A DNA stretch of 64,000 nt from Caballeronia sp. INDeC2 (GTDB taxonomy: Bacteria; Pseudomonadota; Gammaproteobacteria; Burkholderiales; Burkholderiaceae), in assembly GCF_023631325.1 (NCBI RefSeq), contig NZ_JALQDG010000003.1:310001-374000 (forward strand), in the 5' to 3' direction. The notes under the pieces are model-generated. The model worked only from the letters and a program-made list of their open reading frames with translations, searched no databases and had not been told where the DNA came from. How positions within the stretch are numbered: position 1 is the first letter of the stretch; each line of letters opens with the position of its first letter. The position numbers and the translations under genes were made by a program. This document shows, piece by piece, positions 26,599 through 37,487 of this stretch.

Positions 26599-28176
26599 GT
26601 GAAACGAGGGCTTCGTGCGTTCATCGGGTTTGCGCTGGCCGTTTTTCTGTCGTGGCCCGATACATCGCATTACTTCGCGCAGGGGGTCATCACGACCGCG
26701 CCTTGGACGGGAACGTGGTCGGCCTCGCCGGACGTCACGGCCGATCCCGGCTTCAACAACCAGACGATTCGCCATATCGTGCACACGAGCATTGGCGGCA
26801 CGGCGGCGCGCCTGACGTTTTCCAATCTGTTCGGCTCGAAGCCGGTCACGCTCGGCGACGTGCATATCGCGCGCCGTTCGAGCGGGGCGCGGACGATCGC
26901 CGGCACCGACCGCGCCGCGACCTTCAACGGCCAGCCCTACGTGACGATTCCTGCGGGCGGCACCGTGCAGACCGACGCCATCCCGTTCCAGGTGCCGGCG
27001 CTCGCCGATATCGCCGTGAGCTTCCACGTTCCGTCGCAAACGCCGCCGGGGTCGACCGGGCATATCGAGGGCTTGCAGGACAACTACATCGCGCCGGGCG
27101 ACGTCAGCGCGGACCCGGCGTTCGCGGGCGGCGTCGTGAACGCGGCGGGTGAGCAGTCGTACTATTTCCTCACCAATGTCGATGTGATGAACGCCGCCGC
27201 GACGGGCGCGGTGGTCACGTTCGGGGCTTCGATCACGGACGGGTTTTCATCGACGCCCAATACGAACCGGCGCTGGCCGAACCGGCTCGCGGAGCGGCTG
27301 ATCCGTGCGGGCATGACGGTCGGCGTGCTGAATCAGGGCATCAGCGGAAACGACTTCTTTACGAACGGTTCGGGGCAGGCCGGGCTCACGCGCTTTTCCC
27401 GCGACGTGCTCGCGCAGCCCAACGTGAAATGGGTGATCGTTTCCGACGATGCGGTGAACAATCTCATCAGCGGCAATCCGCCGAGCGCGCAGCAGATCAT
27501 CGGCGCGTATCAGCAACTCGTCCAGCAGACGAGTGCCGCGAAAGTCGGCCTGATCTGCTCGACGCTCACGCCTTTCGAAGGCCTGGACGCATGGACGCCC
27601 GAGATCGAGAACACGCGCCAGACGGTGAATTCGTACCTGCGCACCAAGGAAAGCGGGTGCGACGCCGTGCTCGATCTGGCCGCGGCGCTGGGCAATCCGG
27701 CGGGCTCGGACATCTCGTCCGCGTTCACGCGCGCCTACAACAGCGGCGACGACCTGCATCCGAACGATGCCGGGATGCAGGCGATCGCCAATGCCGTCGA
27801 TCTGAGCTGGTTCGCCGCGCTGCCGCCGATTAACGCGCCGACGGCGTGCGGCCGTCTCGCGCCGGGCGAAGGCCTCGGCGCGGGCGCGTCGCTCGCGGCG
27901 TGCGGCGGCAACGTCGCATTGAATCTGCGGAACGACGGTTATCTCGTCGCGATCAGGAACGGCGCGACGATCTGGTCATCGCGCGTGAGCGGCACGCCGG
28001 GGGTCGAAGTCCGCATGCAGGCGGACGGCAATCTCGTGATGTACGACAGCAACGGCGCGATGGTGTGGCAGACGCACACGTCGGGCAATCCGGGCGCCTT
28101 CGCGAATATCCTGTCGAACGGATATCTCGTCATCTTTTCGGCGCGCGGCACGGCGCTGTGGTCCAGCGAGGGATGA
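26599..28176 (+). CDS. Secreted SGNH/GDSL hydrolase fused to a bulb-type (B-) lectin domain
   Basis: 525 residues from a GTG preceded by GGGAGG. A signal peptide or anchor covers residues 1-28. Residues 35-190 are a beta-rich N-terminal domain typical of the XynE-like SGNH group. The hydrolase core has nucleophile Ser211 in 'FGASITDG', 'GISGNDFF' (Gly/Asn of block II), and the Asp384-x-x-His387 pair in 'DDLHPND'. Block III, usually G-x-N-D, reads 'AVNN' here. Residues 415-525 form a B-lectin-type domain ('MQADGNLVMYDSNGAMVWQT', 'NGYLVIFSARGTALWSS') with the Q-x-D-x-N-x-V-x-Y mannose-site pattern. It probably binds and deacylates an extracellular carbohydrate or ester; substrate unknown. A stand-alone gene. 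Confidence 0.85.
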   Translation: MKRGLRAFIGFALAVFLSWPDTSHYFAQGVITTAPWTGTWSASPDVTADPGFNNQTIRHIVHTSIGGTAARLTFSNLFGSKPVTLGDVHIARRSSGARTIAGTDRAATFNGQPYVTIPAGGTVQTDAIPFQVPALADIAVSFHVPSQTPPGSTGHIEGLQDNYIAPGDVSADPAFAGGVVNAAGEQSYYFLTNVDVMNAAATGAVVTFGASITDGFSSTPNTNRRWPNRLAERLIRAGMTVGVLNQGISGNDFFTNGSGQAGLTRFSRDVLAQPNVKWVIVSDDAVNNLISGNPPSAQQIIGAYQQLVQQTSAAKVGLICSTLTPFEGLDAWTPEIENTRQTVNSYLRTKESGCDAVLDLAAALGNPAGSDISSAFTRAYNSGDDLHPNDAGMQAIANAVDLSWFAALPPINAPTACGRLAPGEGLGAGASLAACGGNVALNLRNDGYLVAIRNGATIWSSRVSGTPGVEVRMQADGNLVMYDSNGAMVWQTHTSGNPGAFANILSNGYLVIFSARGTALWSSEG

Positions 28177-28189
28177 GAAAGGCGAGCGA

Positions 28190-28513
28190 TCAGTAGGTCG
28201 GAACCGACGGATCGACCTGACGCGACCACGCATCGATGCCGCCGTACAGGTTGAACGTCTGCGTGAAGCCGCGCGATTCGAGGAACATCGCGACCTGCGC
28301 GCTGCGTGCGCCGTGGTGGCAGATGCAGACGATCTGCGCTTCGTCGTCGAGTTCTTCGCTGCGCGCGGGGATGTCGCGCATGGGAATCGCGACGATGTTG
28401 TCCAGCTTCGCCGTCTGGATTTCCCACGGCTCGCGCACGTCGAGTAGAACGGGAGCGGGGCGCGAGGTATCGGCGAGCCACGCGGCGAGTTCGGGTGCGG
28501 TGAGGTTTTGCAT
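28190..28513 (-). CDS. Single-domain rhodanese-like sulfurtransferase
   Basis: 107 residues. 'APVLLDVREPWEIQTAKL' and the loop 'VCICHHGARSAQVAMFLESRGF' show a rhodanese fold with Cys in the active loop (C-H-H-G-A-R-S). It probably transfers sulfane sulfur in the cytoplasm; the acceptor is unknown. Same strand as the downstream-facing Pcm gene 53 nt upstream, so co-transcription is likely. Confidence 0.9.
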   Translation of the reverse strand: MQNLTAPELAAWLADTSRPAPVLLDVREPWEIQTAKLDNIVAIPMRDIPARSEELDDEAQIVCICHHGARSAQVAMFLESRGFTQTFNLYGGIDAWSRQVDPSVPTY

Positions 28514-28566
28514 GCAGATCCTGGCAAGACGCGCGCTGCCGGCGATACCGGCGGCGCGCTTTCAGC

Positions 28567-29220
28567 TTAAAACTTGAATTGCGACGGATGCACCGCGTTC
28601 TTCAGCGGCGCGACGAGCGTCTCGAACACGTCCGACACGCGGAACTGCTTTTCGTCCACGCGCGTGATGATCTGCGCCTTCATGACCGGCGCCGAGCCGA
28701 CGAACGCCGCGATGCGTCCGCCGATCTTCAGTTGTTCGAGAAATTCCTGCGGCATGACCGGCAGCCCGCCCGACACGCAGATCACGTCGTAAGGCGCGCC
28801 CTCGTTCCAGCCGCGCGCGCCGTCGCCGATGATCACTTCGGCGTTCGTCACGCCGTTCGCAGCGAGGTTCTGCTTCGCGAACTCGGCGAGTTCGGGCGAG
28901 ATCTCGACCGTCGTCACACTGCGGCCGCGATGCGCGAGCAGCGCCGCCATGTAGCCGGAGCCGGCGCCGATTTCCAGCACGGTTTCGCCCTTGTGAACTG
29001 CGAGCTCCTGCAGGACGCGCGCTTCGACCTTGGGCGAGAGCATGCGCTCGCCGCCGGGCAGCGGAATTTCGAGGTCGGCGAAAGCGATGTTGCGGTACGC
29101 GGCGGGAACGAAGTTCTCGCGCTTGACAATCGAAAGCAGGTTCAGCACGTCCTGGTCCAGCACTTCCCACGGACGAATCTGTTGCTCGATCATGTTGAAA
29201 CGCGCTTGCTCGATGTTCAT
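28567..29220 (-). CDS. Protein-L-isoaspartate O-methyltransferase-like protein
   Basis: 217 residues. Rossmann-type methyltransferase with motif I 'VLEIGAGSGYMAALLAHRG' and 'VTTVEISPELAEFAKQNL'. The N-terminal 'MIEQQIRPWEVLDQDVL...VKRENFVPAAYR' matches the betaproteobacterial Pcm-like group usually found beside tolC. The classical Pcm substrate loop is not clearly conserved ('YDVICVSGGLPVMPQEF' in place of 'FDAIIVTAAAP'), so isoaspartate repair is not certain. Precedes the rhodanese gene on the same strand. Confidence 0.85.
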   Translation of the reverse strand: MNIEQARFNMIEQQIRPWEVLDQDVLNLLSIVKRENFVPAAYRNIAFADLEIPLPGGERMLSPKVEARVLQELAVHKGETVLEIGAGSGYMAALLAHRGRSVTTVEISPELAEFAKQNLAANGVTNAEVIIGDGARGWNEGAPYDVICVSGGLPVMPQEFLEQLKIGGRIAAFVGSAPVMKAQIITRVDEKQFRVSDVFETLVAPLKNAVHPSQFKF

Positions 29221-29343
29221 GTTCTGTGTGCGTGATGGCGACCGGAGCGGGCTGCATCGCGGCCGGATGCGGGGCTAGAAAACTGTGCGATTGTAGCAAA
29301 TGGACGGGTTTTCCCGCCCGTTTCGCGCATGGTCCACATGTGT

Positions 29344-29964
29344 CTAATGCGGCAGACGGATATCGAACTTGAAGGTGATGAGCCGCGCGATGAGGATGAA
29401 CGCCGTCGAAAGCAGCACGTTGTAGATCGTGTCGACGTCGAGCCGCTCGAGTCCGAGATAGATCCAGCAGCCCGCGAACGCGCACACCGCGTAAGGGCGC
29501 GAGTCGCGCAGGATCAGCGGAATCTCGTTGCAGAGCACGTCGCGCAGCACGCCGCCGAATACGCCGGTGATGACGCCCATCATCGTGGCGGTGAAGGCGG
29601 GCATCTGCGCATCGAGCGCGATCGAGGTGCCGGACACGCTGAAGAGACCGAGGCCGATCGCATCGGTGATGAGCAGCGCGCGCTGGTCGAAGAGCCGCGA
29701 CGTGAGGCGCAGAAAGATGGGCGCGAAAATCGCCATCGCGAAAATGAGGAGCACGTAGTCCTGATGCTCGACCCAGTAGAACGGGCGGCGGGAAAGCAGC
29801 ACGTCGCGCACCGTGCCGCCGCCGAACGCGGTGACGAGCGCGACGAGAAACGCGCCGACCGCGTCGAGCCGGCGCTTGCGCGCTTCGATGAGCCCGGAGA
29901 AGGCGTACGCGAATATCGCGAGCGCCTCCATGAGGGTGATGGCAAGGGTGAGTCTAGGATGCAC
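29344..29964 (-). CDS. TRIC-type (UPF0126/YicG) membrane channel protein
   Basis: 206 residues, about seven membrane helices. The duplicated motif of prokaryotic TRIC channels is seen in 'AFGGGTVRDVLLSRRPFYWV' and 'GVFGGVLRDVLCNEIPLILR'. Homologues are trimeric monovalent-cation channels of the inner membrane. It starts at a GTG overlapping the end of the Smr gene by 11 nt, so the two are translated together. Confidence 0.9.
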   Translation of the reverse strand: MHPRLTLAITLMEALAIFAYAFSGLIEARKRRLDAVGAFLVALVTAFGGGTVRDVLLSRRPFYWVEHQDYVLLIFAMAIFAPIFLRLTSRLFDQRALLITDAIGLGLFSVSGTSIALDAQMPAFTATMMGVITGVFGGVLRDVLCNEIPLILRDSRPYAVCAFAGCWIYLGLERLDVDTIYNVLLSTAFILIARLITFKFDIRLPH

Positions 29965-30781
29965 TGTCCGGCCTCGGATCGTGGTTCTTGCCGAGGCTCT
30001 TGTCCTGCGGATGATTGTGATGGCGAGGCGCGCCGCCCGGCTGAAGCAGCACGAGCACCGCGCCCGCGCCGCCGTCGTGCGGCCGCGCCTGACAGAACGC
30101 GATGACTTCCGATTTCTGCACGAGCCACGCCCGCACTTTGCCCTTCAGGACCGGTTCCTTGCCGATGGAGCCGAGCCCCTTGCCGTGGATCACGCGCAGA
30201 CATCGGAGCCCGCGCTTCACCGATTCGCGGATGAACTCCGCGAGCGCCTCGCGCGCTTCCTCGCGGCGCATGCCGTGCAGATCGAGCTGCGCCTGTACGA
30301 TCCACGCGCCGCGCCTGAGCTTCCTCACGACTTCCTGGCTGATGCCGGGCCGATAGAAGGACAGCGTTTCGTCGATGTCGAGCAGGCTTTCGGGATCGTA
30401 CTCGTCGGAGAGCGCTTCCTGCAGCACGGCCTCTTCGTCGCGACGGCTTTGCAGCGGCACGGGCGCCGGCGGAATGCGCGTGACGGTCGTGCGCGGCGGC
30501 GTTTTGAGCGGTTCGACTTCGCCGATCGCGCGACGGAACTCGTCGGCATCCGCGACGGCTTCGCGTTCGGCGCGCGCCGCCGCGACCCGCTGCACTTCGC
30601 GCTTCTCGGCGTCGGCTTTCAGTGCGCGCTTGAGCGTCGACAGACCCGAGAGCCCGTCGCGCTTCACGGCGGCGGCCGCGTCGCGCGCATCGACCGGTCT
30701 GGCTTCCGCGGACGCGGCCGGACGCGGCGCTTCTTTGCGCCGGACTTTCGGTTCGTTCGGGTGAGGGAGATTCTTCGGCAT
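29954..30781 (-). CDS. Smr-domain protein
   Basis: 275 residues. The first ~170 are charged, Ala/Arg-rich and probably disordered. The C-terminal Smr domain has 'LDLHGMRREEAREALAEFI' (LDxHG motif) and 'RCLRVIHGKGLGS' (T/H-G-x-G motif), linked to DNA or RNA nicking endonucleases; the family includes SmrA/SmrB, the latter a ribosome-rescue nuclease. Without the SmrB-specific N-terminus the role is open. It overlaps the TRIC gene. Confidence 0.88.
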   Translation of the reverse strand: MPKNLPHPNEPKVRRKEAPRPAASAEARPVDARDAAAAVKRDGLSGLSTLKRALKADAEKREVQRVAAARAEREAVADADEFRRAIGEVEPLKTPPRTTVTRIPPAPVPLQSRRDEEAVLQEALSDEYDPESLLDIDETLSFYRPGISQEVVRKLRRGAWIVQAQLDLHGMRREEAREALAEFIRESVKRGLRCLRVIHGKGLGSIGKEPVLKGKVRAWLVQKSEVIAFCQARPHDGGAGAVLVLLQPGGAPRHHNHPQDKSLGKNHDPRPDSAS

Positions 30782-30839
30782 CGTTCAGCCAGAGGAAATC
30801 GACAGGAGTCAGGCTCGACGCGGTGCGCGCCTCGAATCG

Positions 30840-30874
30840 AAAACGGGCCGACGGCATGAACCGTGGCCCGTTTT
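30840..30874. terminator. Bidirectional terminator downstream of trxB
   Basis: A long hairpin with outer arms AAAACGGGCC/GGCCCGTTTT, inner ACGG/CCGT and a 6-nt loop. It ends the trxB transcript on the minus strand. Confidence 0.85.
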
Positions 30875-30966
30875 CATCGCGAGTCAGCGCTATTAGACGC
30901 GCCGAAAGCGGGCGAACTCCATTCTAACGGCTCGCCGCGCCGTGCCGCGCCCGAATGGACGCCCGA

Positions 30967-32322
<1,356 letters not shown>

Positions 32323-34638
32323 ATGGCCAAAGCTACCTATTCCGCGAGCCCGCAGGCGTTGCCGCACCGCATGTCGCGGCTCTTCACCGAAATTCGCTGG
32401 ATCCTGCAGGTCGCGCTCGGACTGTTTCTCGTGATGGCGCTCCTTTCGTACAGCCGCAAGGATCCGAGCTGGACCCACGCGGTGAGCGTCGATCGCATCG
32501 GGAACTGGGCCGGGCGCGTCGGCGCTTATACGTCCGATATCCTGCTGCTCGTCTTCGGGCTGTCTTCCTACTGGCTCATCGTGCTGCTCGCGCGGCGCAT
32601 CGTCGCGAATTATCGAAGGATCACGCAGCCGCCCGTCGTCGATGAAGACGCGCCGCGCGACCGCACCTGGCTCGCCGAAGCGTTCGCGTTCGTGCTCGTG
32701 CTCCTCGCGAGCGACGGCATCGAGGCGCTGCGCATGTGGTCGCTCAAGGTGCAGTTGCCGCGCGCGCCGGGCGGCGTGGTCGGCGATGTCGTCGCGCGGC
32801 ATGTTTCGCATGCGCTCGGCTTCACGGGCGCGACCTTGTTCTTCTTGATCGCGCTCGCGATCGGCTTGTCGCTCTATTTTCGCTTCTCATGGCTGTCCGT
32901 ATGCGAGAAGCTCGGCGACGGAATCCTCAACGCGATCACCGGCGCGCAACTGCGCCGCGAGGCGGGACGCGACCGCAAGCTGGGCGAAGCGGCCGCGGTC
33001 AAGCGCGAAGGCAAGGTCGTGCGCTCGCGCGAGAAGAGCGAAGATCACGAACCCGTGATGATCGTGCCCGCCGCGCCCGCGCCCGCGCGCTCCGAACGCG
33101 CCGAGAAGGAAAAGCAGGTGCCGCTCTTCAAGGACCTGCCGGGCGATTCCACCTTGCCGCCGCTCGCGTTGCTCGATCCGCCGCCGAAGAACCAGGAAAC
33201 CATCGCCGCCGATACGCTCGAATACACGTCGCGGCTCATCGAAAAGAAGCTGAAGGACTTCGGCGTCGAGGTGAGCGTGATCGCCGCGTATCCGGGGCCG
33301 GTCGTCACGCGCTATGAAATCGAGCCGGCGACGGGCGTGAAGGGCAGCCAGATCGTCGGTCTCGCGAAGGATCTCGCGCGCTCGCTGTCGCTCGTGTCGA
33401 TTCGCGTCGTCGAGACGATTCCGGGCAAGAACTACATGGCGCTCGAATTGCCGAACCAGCGCCGTCAGACGGTCAAGCTCTCCGAGATTCTCGGCTCCGA
33501 GGTCTATGCGAACGGCGCATCGCCGCTGACGATGGGCCTCGGCAAGGACATCGGCGGCAATCCGGTCTGCGCGGATCTCGCGAAGATGCCGCACTTGCTG
33601 GTCGCCGGCACGACGGGTTCGGGCAAGTCGGTCGGCATCAACGCGATGATTCTCTCGCTGCTCTACAAGGCGAGCGCGGATCAGGTGCGGCTGATTCTCA
33701 TCGACCCGAAGATGCTCGAAATGAGCGTCTACGAAGGCATTCCGCATCTGCTGTGTCCGGTCGTCACGGACATGCGGCAGGCCGGTCACGCGCTCAACTG
33801 GGCGGTCGCAGAGATGGAGCGCCGCTACAAGCTGATGAGCAAAATGGGCGTGCGCAATCTCGCGAGCTTCAACACGAAGATCGACGAAGCGAAGAAGCGC
33901 GACGAAAAAATTCCGAATCCGTTTAGCCTCACGCCCGACGATCCTGAGCCGCTTACGCGCCTGCCGAATATCGTCGTCGTGATCGACGAGCTCGCCGACC
34001 TCATGATGGTCGTCGGCAAGAAGGTCGAAGAGCTGATCGCGCGTATCGCGCAGAAGGCGCGCGCGGCGGGCATCCATCTGATCCTCGCGACGCAGCGTCC
34101 GTCGGTCGACGTAATCACCGGCCTCATCAAGGCGAACGTGCCGACGCGCATGGCGTTTCAGGTGTCGTCGAAGATCGATTCACGCACGATTCTCGACCAG
34201 CAGGGCGCCGAGTCGCTGCTCGGCATGGGCGACATGCTCTATCTGCCGCCGGGCTCGGGCTTGCCGGTGCGCGTGCACGGCGCGTTCGTATCGGATGAAG
34301 AAGTGCATCGCGTGGTCGACAAGCTGAAGGAGCACGGCGAGCCAAACTATATCGAGGGCATTCTCGAAGGCGGACTTGCGGGCGACGGCGACGAAGGCGC
34401 GACGGGCGCGGCCGGAACCGGCGGCGCCGACGGCGAGTCCGATCCTTTATACGATCAGGCGGTCGAGATCGTCATCAAGAACCGGCGCGCGTCGATCTCG
34501 CTCGTGCAGCGGCATTTGCGCATCGGCTATAACCGCGCGGCGCGTCTGCTCGAACAGATGGAGAACTCGGGGCTCGTGTCGGCGATGTCGTCGAACGGCA
34601 ACCGCGAGATCCTCACGCCGGCCCGCGACGCGGAGTGA
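32323..34638 (+). CDS. ftsK: DNA translocase FtsK
   Basis: 771 residues. The start at 32323 begins the family N-terminus ('[24 protein letters not shown]' in part); the frame is open further upstream without support. Four membrane helices within residues 25-190 anchor it at the septum. The linker is short. The motor has Walker A '[12 protein letters not shown]' near residue 430, Walker B '[13 protein letters not shown]', and '[21 protein letters not shown]'. The C-terminal winged-helix gamma domain ('[20 protein letters not shown]' onwards) reads KOPS sites and activates XerCD at dif. It separates chromosomes at division. lolA follows 28 nt later, in the usual ftsK-lolA-(rarA-serS) neighbourhood. 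Confidence 0.97.
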   Translation: MAKATYSASPQALPHRMSRLFTEIRWILQVALGLFLVMALLSYSRKDPSWTHAVSVDRIGNWAGRVGAYTSDILLLVFGLSSYWLIVLLARRIVANYRRITQPPVVDEDAPRDRTWLAEAFAFVLVLLASDGIEALRMWSLKVQLPRAPGGVVGDVVARHVSHALGFTGATLFFLIALAIGLSLYFRFSWLSVCEKLGDGILNAITGAQLRREAGRDRKLGEAAAVKREGKVVRSREKSEDHEPVMIVPAAPAPARSERAEKEKQVPLFKDLPGDSTLPPLALLDPPPKNQETIAADTLEYTSRLIEKKLKDFGVEVSVIAAYPGPVVTRYEIEPATGVKGSQIVGLAKDLARSLSLVSIRVVETIPGKNYMALELPNQRRQTVKLSEILGSEVYANGASPLTMGLGKDIGGNPVCADLAKMPHLLVAGTTGSGKSVGINAMILSLLYKASADQVRLILIDPKMLEMSVYEGIPHLLCPVVTDMRQAGHALNWAVAEMERRYKLMSKMGVRNLASFNTKIDEAKKRDEKIPNPFSLTPDDPEPLTRLPNIVVVIDELADLMMVVGKKVEELIARIAQKARAAGIHLILATQRPSVDVITGLIKANVPTRMAFQVSSKIDSRTILDQQGAESLLGMGDMLYLPPGSGLPVRVHGAFVSDEEVHRVVDKLKEHGEPNYIEGILEGGLAGDGDEGATGAAGTGGADGESDPLYDQAVEIVIKNRRASISLVQRHLRIGYNRAARLLEQMENSGLVSAMSSNGNREILTPARDAE

Positions 34639-34666
34639 CGTGCGCGTCCAATTGGAGAACATAACG

Positions 34667-35347
34667 ATGAAGCAAATTACGGGGAATCCGCTTGCCAAGG
34701 CTTTGGGCGCGGTGATCTTTTCGGCGTCGATGCTTTTCGCATCGCACGCATTCGCGAGCGGCACGGAACAGCTGAAGGCGTTCGTGTCGCAAGTGCGCGC
34801 GGCGCGCGGCGACTTCACGCAGCAGGAAGTCAAGGCGCCCGGCAAGACCAACAACGGCGCGACGTCGAACGCGATGCCGACTCGGGGCGCGACCTCCAGT
34901 GGCACCTTCATGTTCGCGCGGCCGGGCAAGTTCATCTGGTCGTATCAGAAGCCGTATTCGCAGATTCTCCAGGCCGACGGCGATAAGCTCTACGTCTACG
35001 ACAAAGACTTGAACCAGGTCACCGTGCGCACGCTCGGCGGCGCGCTCGGCGCAAGCCCGGCGGCGATTCTCTTCGGCAGCAACGATCTGGAGAAGAACTT
35101 CAACCTGCGCGATGCGGGCGAGAAGGGCGGCATCGACTGGCTGGAACTGACGCCCAAGGCGAAGGACACGCAGTTCGAGACGGTCGGCATCGGCTTCAAG
35201 GACGGCAATCTGCAGGCGATGGAACTGCACGACGTGTTCGGCAACGTCACGCTGCTCACGTTCTCGAACATCCAGAAGAACCCGCCGATCAAGAGCGATA
35301 CCTTCAAGTTCACCGTGCCGAAGGGCGCGGACGTGATCAACGGCTGA
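34667..35347 (+). CDS. lolA: Outer-membrane lipoprotein carrier protein LolA
   Basis: 226 residues. Periplasmic chaperone that takes lipoproteins from LolCDE to LolB. The start at 34667 has GGAG 9 nt upstream. A cleavable signal peptide ends near 'ASHAFASG'. '[17 protein letters not shown]', '[23 protein letters not shown]' and '[18 protein letters not shown]' are characteristic of LolA. An insertion of about 20 residues ('[18 protein letters not shown]') precedes the Arg-containing strand compared with E. coli. Probably co-transcribed with ftsK. Confidence 0.95.
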   Translation: MKQITGNPLAKALGAVIFSASMLFASHAFASGTEQLKAFVSQVRAARGDFTQQEVKAPGKTNNGATSNAMPTRGATSSGTFMFARPGKFIWSYQKPYSQILQADGDKLYVYDKDLNQVTVRTLGGALGASPAAILFGSNDLEKNFNLRDAGEKGGIDWLELTPKAKDTQFETVGIGFKDGNLQAMELHDVFGNVTLLTFSNIQKNPPIKSDTFKFTVPKGADVING

Positions 35348-35379
35348 TTCGAAAAGGGCGCGACGAAAGCGCCCTTTCT

Positions 35380-36300
35380 TCATTCGATGGCCGCGTGCGC
35401 GGCGGCCATGTCCTCGAGAAAGGCTTCCACGATCTCGCGTTTCGCGCCCCGCGCGCCGCTCAGGCGTTGCGCGCGCGTGACCATCTGAAACGCGACGCGA
35501 TAGCGCATCGCCTGCGGATTCAGTGGCGCGAGCACGCCGTCTTTCACGTACGGCGCGGCGAAGTGCTCGGGCAGATAGCCGAGATGCCGGCCCGACAGCA
35601 CGAGCATCGCGACGGCCTCCATGTTGTCCGCGACCGCGCCGATATTGCGCGGCGTGAGCTCGCCGGCTTCGGGCAGCGGATAGCTGCGCCACGCCCAGTC
35701 GTGCTCGAACGCCTGCGCGATGCCGACATCGCCCGCCTGCGCGAACAATGGATGCCCGCGTCCACAGTACGCGAGCTGATCCTCCGCGAAGATTTCGGTG
35801 TAGTCGAGCGACGGCACGCGATGCCAGAAGTAGCCGATCGCCATCTGGATGCGCTCGGCCAGCAGCATTTCCTCCAGTTCGCCCGGCGAGCGCACCAGCA
35901 CCGCGAAGCGCACGGATTCGTCGCGCCGGCGGAAACGCGCGATCGCCTGACTGACGCGCGCGTTCGCGCTGACGGGCGTGTTGCCGATCATCCCGAGCGT
36001 GAGCGTGCCGACGAGCGTCTTGCCGACATTGCGCGCGGTCGAATCGAAGGTATCGATGGCGGCGAGCAACGTCCGGCACGCCTCGACGAACTGCTCGCCG
36101 CGAGAGGTCAGCGCGAAGCCGCCGCGCCCGCGCTCGCAGAGCCGGTAGCCGAGCCGCGTTTCGAGCGTCGCGAGCTGCGTGCTGATGGTCGATTGCCCGA
36201 CGTTGAGCGTCGCCTGCGCCGACGAGATGCCGCCCGCATCGGCGATGGCGAGGAACACGCGGATGAGGCGCAGATCGAGATCGGAAAGGTGAGTGAACAT
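35380..36300 (-). CDS. LysR-family transcriptional regulator (GbuR-like by context)
   Basis: 306 residues. The N-terminal winged helix-turn-helix reads 'LRLIRVFLAIADAGGISSAQATLNVGQSTISTQLATLETRLG'. The LysR substrate domain covers residues 95-295 ('VGTLTLGMIGNTPVSANARVSQAI', 'ERIQMAIGYFWHRVPSL'). Divergent from the gbuA/speB-like ureohydrolase gene, with a perfect palindrome in between, as for gbuR-gbuA of Pseudomonas aeruginosa. It probably activates that gene in response to a guanidino compound and represses itself. Confidence 0.9.
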   Translation of the reverse strand: MFTHLSDLDLRLIRVFLAIADAGGISSAQATLNVGQSTISTQLATLETRLGYRLCERGRGGFALTSRGEQFVEACRTLLAAIDTFDSTARNVGKTLVGTLTLGMIGNTPVSANARVSQAIARFRRRDESVRFAVLVRSPGELEEMLLAERIQMAIGYFWHRVPSLDYTEIFAEDQLAYCGRGHPLFAQAGDVGIAQAFEHDWAWRSYPLPEAGELTPRNIGAVADNMEAVAMLVLSGRHLGYLPEHFAAPYVKDGVLAPLNPQAMRYRVAFQMVTRAQRLSGARGAKREIVEAFLEDMAAAHAAIE

Positions 36301-36312
36301 GGGCGCCGTCGA

Positions 36313-36334
36313 AACATCGATAAATGTCGATGTT
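36313..36334. promoter_or_regulatory. Perfect palindrome, candidate LysR operator
   Basis: AACATCGA-N6-TCGATGTT: 8-bp perfect arms, 13 bp from the regulator ATG and about 63 bp before the ureohydrolase start. It contains the T-N11-A pattern of LysR-type binding sites. Confidence 0.7.
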
Positions 36335-36396
36335 AAGTTAATTTCGTCGCCATTTTATCTTGATCGAAAAGGCGCTATAAATTTCAGGGTGCCAAC

Positions 36397-37431
36397 GTGA
36401 ATCCATCTGACGCCATGAATACATCCTCACTTTTCGCGCCTGCCGAACACTTCGATTCCCACTTCGTCGAACAGCGCGCCGAGCGCCCGCAGCCGTTATC
36501 GGGCAACCAGATGCCGCGCTGCGGCGGCATCACGACGATGATGCGCCTGCCGCACGTCCATTCGGCCGAAGGGCTGGATGCGTGTTTCGTCGGCGTGCCG
36601 TTCGATCTCGGCACGTCGAACCGCACCGGCGCGCGCTTCGGTCCACGCCAGGTGCGCAGCGAATCCGTGCTGCTGCGCCCGTACAACATGGCGACGCGCG
36701 CCGCGCCTTTCGATTCGCTGCGCGTCGCGGATATCGGCGATGTCGCGATCAATCCGTACAACCTGCTCGATTCGATCGACCGCATCGAGCGCGCGTACGG
36801 CGAGATCCTGAAGCACGGCTGCAAGCCGCTCACGCTCGGCGGCGATCACACCATCGCGCTGCCGATCCTGCGTGCAATCCACGCGAAGCACGGCAAAGTC
36901 GGGCTGATCCATATCGACGCTCACGCGGACGTCAACGACACCATGTTCGGCGAGAAGATCGCGCACGGCACGCCGTTCCGGCGCGCGGTGGAAGAGGGCT
37001 TGCTCGATTGCTCGCGCGTCGTGCAGATCGGCCTGCGCGGCACGGGTTACGAAGCCGGCGATTTCGACTGGTGCCGCGATCAGGGTTTTCGCGTCGTGCA
37101 GACGGAAGAGTGCTGGAACAAATCGCTCGCGCCGTTGATGGACGAAGTGCGCGCGCAAATGGGCGACGGCCCCGTCTACATCACGTTCGATATCGATGGC
37201 ATCGATCCCGCATTCGCGCCCGGAACCGGCACGCCGGAAATCGCCGGTTTGACCGTGCCGCAGGCGCTCGAAATCGTGCGCGGCGCGCGCGGGCTGAATA
37301 TCGTCGGCGCGGATCTGGTGGAGGTCGCGCCACCTTATGACCCGTTCGGCACCACCGCGCTCCTGGGCGCGAACCTCGCGTTCGAGCTGCTGTGCGTGTT
37401 GCCGGGCGTCGAGTATCGCGCGGGGCGTTGA
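36397..37431 (+). CDS. gbuA: Guanidinobutyrase/agmatinase-family ureohydrolase
   Basis: 344 residues from the GTG at 36397 (GGG-type ribosome site 7 nt before); an ATG at 36415 is the alternative. Mn-dependent hydrolase that releases urea. Metal ligands are in 'LTLGGDHTIALP', 'GLIHIDAHADVND' and 'ITFDIDGIDPAFAPGTGTPE'. The stretch 'MPRCGGITTMMRLPH' and 'GTSNRTGARFGPRQVRSESVLLRPYNMAT' recall P. aeruginosa GbuA (4-guanidinobutyrase), which fits the divergent LysR gene, but agmatine cannot be excluded as substrate. It ends at a strong terminator. Confidence 0.85.
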   Translation: MNPSDAMNTSSLFAPAEHFDSHFVEQRAERPQPLSGNQMPRCGGITTMMRLPHVHSAEGLDACFVGVPFDLGTSNRTGARFGPRQVRSESVLLRPYNMATRAAPFDSLRVADIGDVAINPYNLLDSIDRIERAYGEILKHGCKPLTLGGDHTIALPILRAIHAKHGKVGLIHIDAHADVNDTMFGEKIAHGTPFRRAVEEGLLDCSRVVQIGLRGTGYEAGDFDWCRDQGFRVVQTEECWNKSLAPLMDEVRAQMGDGPVYITFDIDGIDPAFAPGTGTPEIAGLTVPQALEIVRGARGLNIVGADLVEVAPPYDPFGTTALLGANLAFELLCVLPGVEYRAGR

Positions 37432-37448
37432 GTGCCCCGAGTCTATGT

Positions 37449-37478
37449 GAAAAAGCCGCCAGAAATGGCGGCTTTTTC
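37449..37478. terminator. Bidirectional terminator
   Basis: Arms GAAAAAGCCGCC/GGCGGCTTTTTC with a 6-nt loop, between the convergent ureohydrolase and permease genes. Confidence 0.9.
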
Positions 37479-37487
37479 GTCGGGCGA

